From positions 1-64,000 of the forward strand of contig NZ_FOXO01000005.1 of assembly GCF_900115735.1 (NCBI RefSeq): a DNA stretch of 64,000 bases, written 5' to 3'. The translations under genes and the position numbers were made by a program. Of this stretch, positions 35,570 to 43,369 are shown in pieces; position 1 is the stretch's first letter; each line of letters begins with the position of its first letter. Under the pieces are notes generated by a model. It had not been told where the DNA came from, did no database searches, and saw nothing but the letters and a program-made list of their open reading frames with translations. This DNA is from Butyrivibrio proteoclasticus. GTDB taxonomy: Bacteria > Bacillota > Clostridia > Lachnospirales > Lachnospiraceae.

Positions 35570-38206
35570 ATATATTACTATGGCCGCTGCCAAAATAAGC
35601 ATTACTGCTACTGTCACTTGTATAATTGGAAACTTTTTCTGTCCTTCATTATTATAGCCTTCACCCTCTTTTGCCTCTTTTATTTCTTCAGTTTCAAAAA
35701 TGCCCTCTTCTGAATTAGCTGACATTTCTTCTCTGCTTTCTTCCAAGACTTTACTTGCATTTTCAAGCTCTAACAGGCCTTTGGCGCTGAATTTCAGGAA
35801 AGAGCCCAGATCTATTTCCCCATCACTTGTCCTCATATTCATGGCAACAGCTAAAGGGTCATTTACATCTGCCACCGGTGCCTCAAGAGAATCAAACCAA
35901 TCATCTTCAATTATTACATCGTCAACATTTCTTGACTTTTTTCTAATCCAAAGAAAATTGTTACTTCTATAAATATCCTCTTTGTTCTGAGTCTCTCCAG
36001 GCATTATCTTTTCCTCAACATCCTTGTTCTCAGTCCTATATGAAATAAGCCCGTCCACATAATAGGCCGTATCCTGCGAACTATTAGTATAAAGAGACAC
36101 ATTATTAGCGCCATTGTTAAATGTCTTACAGTCATATATCTGAATATCAGGGCCGGAGTTGGAGTCGATTCCCTTTGCCTTGTTTCCCCATGCCACAGAA
36201 TTTATAAGCATATGCTGGCCGGGCATATTGGATCCACCCATTTTAAATCCATTTCCATCTCCCTGCTCCGAACCATCAATTCCATAGCCATTGGCAAAAG
36301 CCACACAGTTCTGAATCGTAACTTTCCCGATCATTCCTGTTTCAACTTTAGCAAACAGATCCCATCCATCATCGGCATTGTTATAAGCTATACACTCATC
36401 GAATATATTTCGGTCACCAACTGTCAGTTTCGCAGCAAAACCATCTGCATCCTCATAACCTGAATCTGCATTTCCATATGAAATACATTTAGTAATAAGA
36501 TTGTCACAAGGCCACTTTTCATAGCCATCGTCGATTAAAAATCTACTTATCTGAATCCCGGTGTTCCCATTTTCATAGGCATACACATCTTCCAGAATAT
36601 TACTGTTCCCGGAAACCTGTATTCCTTTTTTGCCATTGCCCGAATGAGTACAATCTATTCCTTTAATGTGCCAATAATCACCAGCAAAAATAAATCCGGC
36701 ACATTCCCTGTTAAAATCAAAGACTGCTCTTCCACCATCAGCTATCAGATTTATAGGATCAGATTCCGTTCCGTTGATACCTCTATACACGGTTACTGTC
36801 TCATTAAGACTATAATCTCCTGCTTCGATAACTATTGTTTGTCCGGGCTTTGCATATTTGACGGCAGAATATATATCCACTTCATTGCCTTTACTACCAT
36901 CTCCGTCAGCTGTACCATTAGCAGAAACATATATCTTCTCATCTTCATTTATTGATTCATATTTTACCGCATAGTTAAACTCTTTCGTTTCATATGAGGA
37001 AAGACACTTATATTCATCATCATCAGGTAAATAATCCTCTAAAGGCGTAACAGAGACCTTAAATGAATTAATACCATCCTTAAGCAACGTTTCAATGCCT
37101 ACCGTTTCACCGGCAACAACTTCCTGTTCATCAAAAAGTTTTTCACCATAAGAATTTGTAACAGTAAGATAGCCATCAGCATTGCCTGAATACTCAAACA
37201 TGTACAGTTCAGAGTTCGCATATGGTGCCGATACAACTTTATAATCAGGATCCACATATGTGATAGGTCTCTCTTCTGCCGGGGCATCAATTTTTGCATC
37301 AGTAACTGAAAGGACAATATCGCTAAAAGTTGCTGTTACAGTACGGGAAGCGAAAAAGCCCAGGTAAATATTTTTTTCATCCAGCTGCTCAAGTGCCTCA
37401 GGATCATAGAATTTTTGGGTACAAAAAGCGTTATCTTTATTATCCAGATAACTTAAAAAATATCCCGTGTTATTTTTCTGGATACGTAATCTAACCTCTG
37501 ATTTGGAATCCTCAATTGTGCTTATAGAGCCTGTTTTCTCATTTTCCCAAAGATTATATACACCAGATCCCTTCCTTGCACATGAGGTCTCAAGAGGATA
37601 CATGATTGACGAAAAAAACTGATTAACCGTAACTGTATCATTTGATTCAAATAAAGAAAGATTATCTTTGGTAACGCCCTTTTTCTCCTGCGCACCAAGA
37701 CCATCTTTCATTGTGATTTTCTCGTAATTCCCCTCATTTGTAACCTGCCCCTTTAAAGGGTCAAAATAATATTCGACCTTAGTACCCATAACCATGTATG
37801 AGTTATTCCAAAAGGGAGTTTTGTCACCATGTTCCCCAACTCTGTCTGCAGCCATAAGCCCAAAGCCTTCCTGGCCATTTGTAAAGGTCCAGGAATCAAC
37901 TTTTACTGTTGCTGTGAGGGTAAAATTCTTATCAGCAGAAATTGGGACGTAATAAAAAGAAAAGCTGTCCGTACCTGCCGGAACGATCTTTCCTTTCCCA
38001 TTAAGATTCCATACGGTGACAGAACCATCATCATTTAATTTAAATCCTGAATCTTCTTCGTCGACTGAGATTCCCTGTCCAAATGCCGCAAAATTCCATC
38101 CGGCCAGCTCTACTTCAGATTTGGCAACCGCAATACTTCCTGACTGAACGTAATTACTTACAGTTAGACAAAATATAAAAAACAGTGCAAAAAAAATTCT
38201 TTTCAT
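35552..38206 (-). CDS. Membrane-anchored PL9-type pectate lyase
   Basis: An 884-residue secreted protein. The signal peptide begins MKRIFFALFFIFCLTVSNYV. Residues about 30-310 form a beta-sandwich, possibly carbohydrate-binding; 420-700 form a right-handed beta-helix. The helix has the PL9 signature DADGFAAKLTVGDRNIFDE (candidate catalytic Lys), NNADDGWDLFAK and GNGFKMGG. An acidic Glu/Lys-rich stalk and a C-terminal helix (IIQVTVAVMLILAAAIVIY) with a short tail anchor it to the membrane, without LPXTG. PL9 enzymes cleave polygalacturonate by elimination. ATG 38206 has no clear Shine-Dalgarno, but a TATAAT lies 7 nt upstream. Confidence 0.85.
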   Translation of the reverse strand: MKRIFFALFFIFCLTVSNYVQSGSIAVAKSEVELAGWNFAAFGQGISVDEEDSGFKLNDDGSVTVWNLNGKGKIVPAGTDSFSFYYVPISADKNFTLTATVKVDSWTFTNGQEGFGLMAADRVGEHGDKTPFWNNSYMVMGTKVEYYFDPLKGQVTNEGNYEKITMKDGLGAQEKKGVTKDNLSLFESNDTVTVNQFFSSIMYPLETSCARKGSGVYNLWENEKTGSISTIEDSKSEVRLRIQKNNTGYFLSYLDNKDNAFCTQKFYDPEALEQLDEKNIYLGFFASRTVTATFSDIVLSVTDAKIDAPAEERPITYVDPDYKVVSAPYANSELYMFEYSGNADGYLTVTNSYGEKLFDEQEVVAGETVGIETLLKDGINSFKVSVTPLEDYLPDDDEYKCLSSYETKEFNYAVKYESINEDEKIYVSANGTADGDGSKGNEVDIYSAVKYAKPGQTIVIEAGDYSLNETVTVYRGINGTESDPINLIADGGRAVFDFNRECAGFIFAGDYWHIKGIDCTHSGNGKKGIQVSGNSNILEDVYAYENGNTGIQISRFLIDDGYEKWPCDNLITKCISYGNADSGYEDADGFAAKLTVGDRNIFDECIAYNNADDGWDLFAKVETGMIGKVTIQNCVAFANGYGIDGSEQGDGNGFKMGGSNMPGQHMLINSVAWGNKAKGIDSNSGPDIQIYDCKTFNNGANNVSLYTNSSQDTAYYVDGLISYRTENKDVEEKIMPGETQNKEDIYRSNNFLWIRKKSRNVDDVIIEDDWFDSLEAPVADVNDPLAVAMNMRTSDGEIDLGSFLKFSAKGLLELENASKVLEESREEMSANSEEGIFETEEIKEAKEGEGYNNEGQKKFPIIQVTVAVMLILAAAIVIYKGSNT

Positions 38207-38335
38207 AATGCTTATTATAGGCTATTCAACTCCCATTGTTTGTTTTGCTTATAGTTTATATTAAGAATTCAGTTTTGTGGTCACTGTTTAGAAAACTATA
38301 ATAATAATTTATTCCTTTTTAACTAGTGTAATATC

Positions 38336-38713
38336 TCATTCCTTAAATTCTTCTGAATAATACGGCAAAATGATGCATTCCCCTGCCATAATTGAATCCT
38401 CATCTTCAAGATTATTTATTCCGCATACCTCTCTTATAAAAGATGCTTGGTCTCGGTATTCTTCAGTAATATATTCATCAGCAAGGCTTTCCAGAGTATC
38501 TCCCGAATGTACTGTGACAGATGTGTAATACTTATATCTGACAGCTTCAGAACGGGCTTCTGACACAAGTGTTGAAGCAATGCATGCTATCATCACAATC
38601 AATATTGATATGCCAGCTCCCAATATAAAACGCTGTCTTTTTACTATTTTCTGTCTTCTTTTCTTATTCTCTGCTATTCTGATTTCCCTATAATTCATAT
38701 ATACCTGATCCAT
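38336..38713 (-). CDS. LysM-domain membrane protein (YneA-like)
   Basis: This 125-residue protein has a basic cytoplasmic N-terminus (ENKKRRQKIVKRQRF), one membrane helix (ILGAGISILIVMIACIASTL) and an extracellular LysM module (VTVHSGDTLESLADEYITEE ... ECIILPYY). The architecture matches YneA-type SOS-induced inhibitors of cell division. Divergent arrangement with a Y-family polymerase and LexA-box-like sites in the shared promoter region support this. AAGGAGGG sits upstream of ATG 38713. Confidence 0.75.
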   Translation of the reverse strand: MDQVYMNYREIRIAENKKRRQKIVKRQRFILGAGISILIVMIACIASTLVSEARSEAVRYKYYTSVTVHSGDTLESLADEYITEEYRDQASFIREVCGINNLEDEDSIMAGECIILPYYSEEFKE

Positions 38714-38789
38714 AACAAATCCCTCCTTCTGATGGTACTATAATTGCAGATATATAGGGGTATAAAAAGTACAGTACATTTTATTGGAC

Positions 38790-38817
38790 ATTATGCATAA
38801 ATTTCCATTCGTAACAA
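38790..38817 (-). promoter_or_regulatory. Promoter of the LysM gene
   Basis: On the minus strand TTGTTA (-35) and CATAAT (-10) are 16 nt apart, about 75 nt upstream of ATG 38713. Confidence 0.45.
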
Positions 38818-38837
38818 AAATTTTATAATCTGTTCGA

Positions 38838-38901
38838 TTGAAACATTTGTTCGATAGGGGTATTATAAAAATACCCAACATATGTTCGGAACATACATTC
38901 G
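38838..38901 (+). promoter_or_regulatory. SOS-type promoter with LexA-box-like sites upstream of the Y-family polymerase
   Basis: TTGAAA (38838-38843) and TATTAT (38861-38866) are separated by exactly 17 nt. Three tandem LexA-box-like sites follow the GAAC-N4-GTTC theme: GAAACATTTGTTCG (38840-38853, overlapping the -35), CAACATATGTTCG (38876-38888) and GAACATACATTCG (38889-38901). LexA binding would block polymerase access. Confidence 0.7.
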
Positions 38902-38923
38902 TTTTTGGAGTAAGGATATACCT

Positions 38924-40213
38924 ATGGACAATAATTTCAAGATCATAGAGCCAAATGATCGCTGTTATCTAATCATAGATCTCAAGAGCTTTTTTGCCAG
39001 TGTCGAATGCGTTGACAGAGGACTTGACCCCATGACTACACTCCTTGCCGTTGCAGACAAGGACAGAAGCAAGAGCACTATATGCCTTGCCATCACCCCC
39101 GCAATGAAAGCCCTTGGAATAAAAAACCGCTGCAGGATCCATGAGATTCCCAAGCACCTTGACTATATAATCGCAACTCCCAGAATGAAGAGATATATCA
39201 ATATTTCCGCCGATATCTACGAAATATATCTCAGCTACGTTTCAAAAGAGGACATACATGTATATTCCATTGATGAATCTTTTCTTGATGTAACACATTA
39301 CCTTGGGCTCTATGGGCTATCCGCTCATGACCTGGCCCTTAAGATAATGAATGACATTAAAAAAAAGCTGGGACTTAGGGCTACCTGCGGTATCGGTACT
39401 AATCTGTACCTCGCCAAGGTAGCCCTTGATATCCTTGCCAAACATTCACCGGATTTCGTTGCCGAATTAAATGAAGACACATTTAAACAGCGGCTATGGA
39501 CACATCGACCTCTCACAGACTTTTGGAGAATTGGTCCCGGGACACAGCGCCATCTCAATTCTCTTGGTATGTATACCCAAAAAGATATAGCTAACTTTCC
39601 GGAAAATATTCTTTACAAGCAATTCGGCGTAAATGCAGAATATATCATCGACCATGCATGGGGACGGGAGTCCTGCACAATGCAGGATATAAAAAACTAC
39701 CAGTCAAGGTCCAAATCTTTATCCTGTGGGCAGGTGCTGATGCGTGACTATAACTTTGATGATGCGCTTATCATCGTAAAAGAAATGGCTGATGAGCTCT
39801 CACTTGATATGACAGCCGCCCATGTAGTAAGCAACAATATCTCTCTTTTCATTGGATACAGTGCTGAAACTTTTCCTCCAACGGGAGTAAGTGCCACTTT
39901 GCAGGTGACCACCAACTCTTACAGGATACTCATGGATGCCTTTGTGCAGCTTTATACCAGATCAGCAATGCGAGATGTACCCATAAGACGTATAAATGTT
40001 AGTGCCAATTCTGTCATGGACGAATGTTTTGAGCAATATAGCTTTTTTGTTGACCCGTCCGTTATGGAAAAAGACAGAAAAGTCCTACAATCTGTAAACG
40101 AAATCAAGGATCGCTACGGGAAAAATTCTGTTATCAAAGGTATGGATCTGTATGAAGCAGGCACTTCCATACAAAGAAATGTCCAAATAGGAGGACATAA
40201 AGCCGGATTTTAG
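38924..40213 (+). CDS. Y-family DNA polymerase (UmuC/DinB-like)
   Basis: About 429 residues from ATG 38924 (AAGGA 7 nt upstream; the longer frame would include operator DNA). The palm begins CYLIIDLKSFFASVECVDRG, has the catalytic YSIDES (Asp117, Glu118), helix-hairpin-helix RIGPGTQRHLNSLGMYTQKD and a little-finger domain. It carries out error-prone translesion synthesis. It resembles the SOS-induced Firmicutes UvrX/UmuC group rather than housekeeping DinB. The YolD-like partner gene is 16 bp downstream, a common arrangement. Confidence 0.9.
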   Translation: MDNNFKIIEPNDRCYLIIDLKSFFASVECVDRGLDPMTTLLAVADKDRSKSTICLAITPAMKALGIKNRCRIHEIPKHLDYIIATPRMKRYINISADIYEIYLSYVSKEDIHVYSIDESFLDVTHYLGLYGLSAHDLALKIMNDIKKKLGLRATCGIGTNLYLAKVALDILAKHSPDFVAELNEDTFKQRLWTHRPLTDFWRIGPGTQRHLNSLGMYTQKDIANFPENILYKQFGVNAEYIIDHAWGRESCTMQDIKNYQSRSKSLSCGQVLMRDYNFDDALIIVKEMADELSLDMTAAHVVSNNISLFIGYSAETFPPTGVSATLQVTTNSYRILMDAFVQLYTRSAMRDVPIRRINVSANSVMDECFEQYSFFVDPSVMEKDRKVLQSVNEIKDRYGKNSVIKGMDLYEAGTSIQRNVQIGGHKAGF

Positions 40214-40229
40214 CTAAAAGGAGGTAGCC

Positions 40230-40676
40230 ATGCCAAGAGCAGACAGAGCTAGCCAGTTCTTACCATTTGCCGCCCTGAAGGGCTTTGAAGAAGCACTGAG
40301 AGAACGTGAGAAAAAAGAGATAAAAAAGGTCGCGCTTACCGATGAAACTTTAGACAATCAGGAACATGAGGAGCATGAAATTTTTATTATGAGTAAGATT
40401 ATAAATGAAGTAGATGTTATCTGCGAACACAAGTCAGATGGAAGCATAATCCCGCTCAAGTTCAGATTTATGAATGAAGACGGAGAATATGACACCTTTA
40501 CCGTTAAAGGTTATCGGGAATCCAAAAGAAAAAGCACCTATACAACTGCAGATGGAATCTATGCCACAGATTCCACAACCATATTTGAATGTATGATCAC
40601 TGTTTTGGGAATGAAAAGAGTTGTAAGGCTTTACTATGATCCAAGAACCAATACAACATGGCGACTTGCAATCTGA
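40230..40676 (+). CDS. YolD-like protein
   Basis: This 148-residue protein opens MPRADRASQFLPFAALKGFE, the typical start of YolD-like proteins paired with Y-family polymerases. Its second half (IINEVDVICEHKSDG... YYDPRTNTTWRLAI) is an SH3-like all-beta region. The ribosome site AGGAGG is 6 nt upstream of ATG 40230. YolD-like partners are thought to act as UmuD-like accessory subunits. Expressed from the SOS promoter. Confidence 0.8.
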   Translation: MPRADRASQFLPFAALKGFEEALREREKKEIKKVALTDETLDNQEHEEHEIFIMSKIINEVDVICEHKSDGSIIPLKFRFMNEDGEYDTFTVKGYRESKRKSTYTTADGIYATDSTTIFECMITVLGMKRVVRLYYDPRTNTTWRLAI

Positions 40677-40794
40677 AGTATATTAATATATAGCATTTTT
40701 TGAATTGTTTTAGGTGCATATTGATAAGCAAATTTTGCCTGGTAGATGTATATTATTACTTGAGAATGTATTTTTGGCTTTTAAGGAGGGCGAA

Positions 40795-41439
40795 ATGAAA
40801 ATAATAAGTGTTACAGATCCAGAGTTTACAAACTATGGACGAATCATTGAGGGGTACGAAGAAGAAAAGAAACAGATCATGGAAGCTTTAGGCGCCAACA
40901 CACCCATCCCTGAAGGAACTGAATATGTTGCTGAAGAAAAGGCTCTTCAGGAACTTGAAGCTTCAGTTAAGATGACAAACACACTCTTTGGCGGATCACC
41001 AATGCAGTACGGATGGTGCAACGGTCACAACACAAAGCTCAATTGCCTTGAGTATCACCGCTCAAGCGAAATCAACCTCGGTGCAACAGATTTTATACTT
41101 CTTTTAGCAAAAAGAGAAGAAATATCTGACTATAAATTGGATTCAAATAAAGTTAAGGCTTTCCTCGTTCCAAAGGGAGTAATGGTAGAAGTATATGCAA
41201 CAACTCTCCACTACGCTCCTTGTCAGGCTCATAAAGATTCTGGATTCCAGGTTCTTGTTGGCCTTCCACAGGGCACAAATGTAGGTAAACCTGAATACAC
41301 AGCTGTGAACCAGGAAGACAAGCTTCTTAGAGCTACCAATAAATGGCTCCTTGCTCATGCTGATTCAAAAGAAGCAAAGGACGGAGCATGGATTGGTATA
41401 ACCGGTGAGAACATCGATATTGCCGGAGACATCCAGTAA
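40795..41439 (+). CDS. DUF4867 family protein
   Basis: A 214-residue cytoplasmic protein from ATG 40795 (AAGGAGGG upstream; an earlier in-frame ATG lacks one). The sequence matches DUF4867: MKIISVTDPEFTNYGRII, GGSPMQYGWCNGHNTKLNCL, YHRSSEINLGATDFILLLAK and ATTLHYAPCQAHKDSGFQVL. A cupin-like fold with a possible sugar-acid role is my inference from family context only. It stands alone with the terminator at 41465, convergent with LarE. Confidence 0.75.
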   Translation: MKIISVTDPEFTNYGRIIEGYEEEKKQIMEALGANTPIPEGTEYVAEEKALQELEASVKMTNTLFGGSPMQYGWCNGHNTKLNCLEYHRSSEINLGATDFILLLAKREEISDYKLDSNKVKAFLVPKGVMVEVYATTLHYAPCQAHKDSGFQVLVGLPQGTNVGKPEYTAVNQEDKLLRATNKWLLAHADSKEAKDGAWIGITGENIDIAGDIQ

Positions 41440-41464
41440 ACTTCTGACCATATTCATAAGCAAA

Positions 41465-41496
41465 AAACTGAGCAATCAAGGCAGACTGCTCAGTTT
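41465..41496. terminator. Bidirectional terminator between DUF4867 and LarE genes
   Basis: AAACTGAGCA and TGCTCAGTTT form a perfect 10-bp stem, with CTTTTTATT after it on the plus strand and TTTTTTG after it on the minus strand. Confidence 0.85.
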
Positions 41497-41503
41497 CTTT
41501 TTA

Positions 41504-42343
41504 TTATGATAAAGTTTCATTCATACTTCCGGTTCTATAACCTTTAAGATCCAAAGACACATAATTAAAGCCATACTCTTTAAATGCACTATATACAGAA
41601 TTTCTAAATTGCAAATCCATAAAGCGGTCAAAATCTTTAGGAAGGACCTCAATCCTTGCAACATCTGTACCATGAATTCTGACCCTGAACTGCTTAAATC
41701 CTGCATCTAAAAGATATTGTTCAGCCTTATCTACCATATCAAGCTTTTTATCTGAAATAAGCTCCCCATATGGGAAACGACTGGCAAGACAGGCAAAAGA
41801 AGCCTTTTCTGCAGTAGGGATTCCTAAATATGCGGACATTATCCTTATTTCCTGTTTAGTAAAGCCTATTTTTCTAAGGGGACTTAGTATACCAAGTTCA
41901 GCAATCGCTCTGTGTCCCGGTCTGTAATCGCCCATATCATCAAGGTTTGATCCCTCAACTACACTTGTTATTCCATGCCTTTTTGCCTCTTCCAGAAATT
42001 GCTCAAAAAGCCTTCTCTTGCAATGATAGCATCTGTCTGGTGGATTATCTGAAAAACCCTCTATAGAAAAAACGTCAGCCTCAATAACGAAGTGTTCTAT
42101 CCCAAGTTCTTTACAATAATCTGTGGCTTCATGAAGCTCTCTTTTTGGAAAAAGACAGGATGAAGCAGTAAGTGCAATAACATTTTCTCCAAGCGCAGCG
42201 CTGGCTGCATACAAAAGGAAAGTGGAATCAACACCACTAGAATATGCTACTGCAACAGTCCCCAGACTTTTTAAATAATCCTTAAGCTGGCTGTACTTGC
42301 CCAAAAGTTCCTCGCTTGGAGCGTCAAAATGCGTCTGTGTCAT
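41504..42343 (-). CDS. larE: ATP-dependent sacrificial sulfur transferase LarE
   Basis: This 279-residue PP-loop protein has SSGVDS (35-40), a CYHCKRRLFEQF motif and KASFACLASRFPYGE with Cys185, corresponding to the sacrificial-sulfur region of LarE. LarE adds sulfur to pyridinium bis-carboxylate mononucleotide during nickel-pincer cofactor synthesis for lactate racemase and related epimerases. LarA, LarB and LarC are not adjacent. It is followed upstream by DUF3048, 15 bp away, perhaps co-transcribed. Confidence 0.88.
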   Translation of the reverse strand: MTQTHFDAPSEELLGKYSQLKDYLKSLGTVAVAYSSGVDSTFLLYAASAALGENVIALTASSCLFPKRELHEATDYCKELGIEHFVIEADVFSIEGFSDNPPDRCYHCKRRLFEQFLEEAKRHGITSVVEGSNLDDMGDYRPGHRAIAELGILSPLRKIGFTKQEIRIMSAYLGIPTAEKASFACLASRFPYGELISDKKLDMVDKAEQYLLDAGFKQFRVRIHGTDVARIEVLPKDFDRFMDLQFRNSVYSAFKEYGFNYVSLDLKGYRTGSMNETLS

Positions 42344-42358
42344 AAAATTCTCTTATTT

Positions 42359-43345
42359 TTACTGTAATACAAGCTTATCCCATGAGTCTGAAGGAATAAG
42401 TCCAATATAGGTCTTTCCCTTATTTATGGAAAGTTCCTGTCCATCAGAGCTATAGTAATGTGTCATGCCCGTTTCGCTGGCCTTTGACCACATTATAGGT
42501 ATAACCTTGCCATTAGTTATATAGTAGCCTTTATCTGAACCAATAACGTTATATGTAAGATATCCGTTCTTATCAAGCTGCTTGAAAGAGACGTTCTGTA
42601 AGATAACGTTCTTGAATGTCATAGCCTGTCCGTCTTCTGCATCCTGATGCAAAGCGCCATATTCATAATAATCATAGGTTCTGGTCTCAGGATTAAATAC
42701 AAGCTGGCTCTTATTATGAGCAAAAACTCCTGACATATCCACAGTTCCTGCAACCACATCACTTGGAAGCTCTGTATCTGCTTCATTAAACAAAAAGTGT
42801 GTGCCTCTCTCCATCTGCATATTGTATGTAGTAGAAAGTCCACTCTTAGCAAATCTATCCACAAGTTCTGAGCCAAAAACATACTCAGTGTACTCTGTCG
42901 GCTTTCCATTTTTGATTCTGCTAAATCCACCACTTATGTGTTCAGCATAAGGCTTCGTAAGGTAAGACTTAATGTAAAATGGTCCCCCATCATGGATCAG
43001 AACAGCATTGTATTCATCAGCAATCATAATATTAGTTGTTCTTGTGCTTCTAATACTTCCAGTCTGCTGAAGATTCGCCCAGTCCTTATAAAGACACATA
43101 AGTCTCGTAATGCGTCCATTGGCAGTACTGTTCATCATCTCATAAACCACATCAGCTTCTGCTGTTCCATAATGAGAAAGAGCCTTCTTTTCATTATCTA
43201 CCATGATTGCTACAGGTCGCTGACCAGCAATAGCATCATCAACCTCAAGCCCTGTAAGCTCTGAAGTCCCTGCATAAACAGTGGTTGACAAAGTCAAAGC
43301 CCCAATAATACCAGCAAAAACAGCTACAACACTTTTGAATTTCAT
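42359..43345 (-). CDS. DUF3048 (YerB-like) secreted protein
   Basis: This 328-residue protein has a signal peptide (MKFKSVVAVFAGIIGALTLSTTVYAG). The mature part matches DUF3048: RPVAIMVDNEKKALSHYGTA, DVVYEMMNSTANGRITRLMC, QTGSIRSTRTTNIMIADEYN and later KVIPIMWSKASETGMTHYY. The family is extracytoplasmic with unknown activity, perhaps cell-wall related (YerB in Bacillus). The gene is intact. Confidence 0.85.
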   Translation of the reverse strand: MKFKSVVAVFAGIIGALTLSTTVYAGTSELTGLEVDDAIAGQRPVAIMVDNEKKALSHYGTAEADVVYEMMNSTANGRITRLMCLYKDWANLQQTGSIRSTRTTNIMIADEYNAVLIHDGGPFYIKSYLTKPYAEHISGGFSRIKNGKPTEYTEYVFGSELVDRFAKSGLSTTYNMQMERGTHFLFNEADTELPSDVVAGTVDMSGVFAHNKSQLVFNPETRTYDYYEYGALHQDAEDGQAMTFKNVILQNVSFKQLDKNGYLTYNVIGSDKGYYITNGKVIPIMWSKASETGMTHYYSSDGQELSINKGKTYIGLIPSDSWDKLVLQ

Positions 43346-43369
43346 AACATTCCCCTCTTAAATTAAAAA

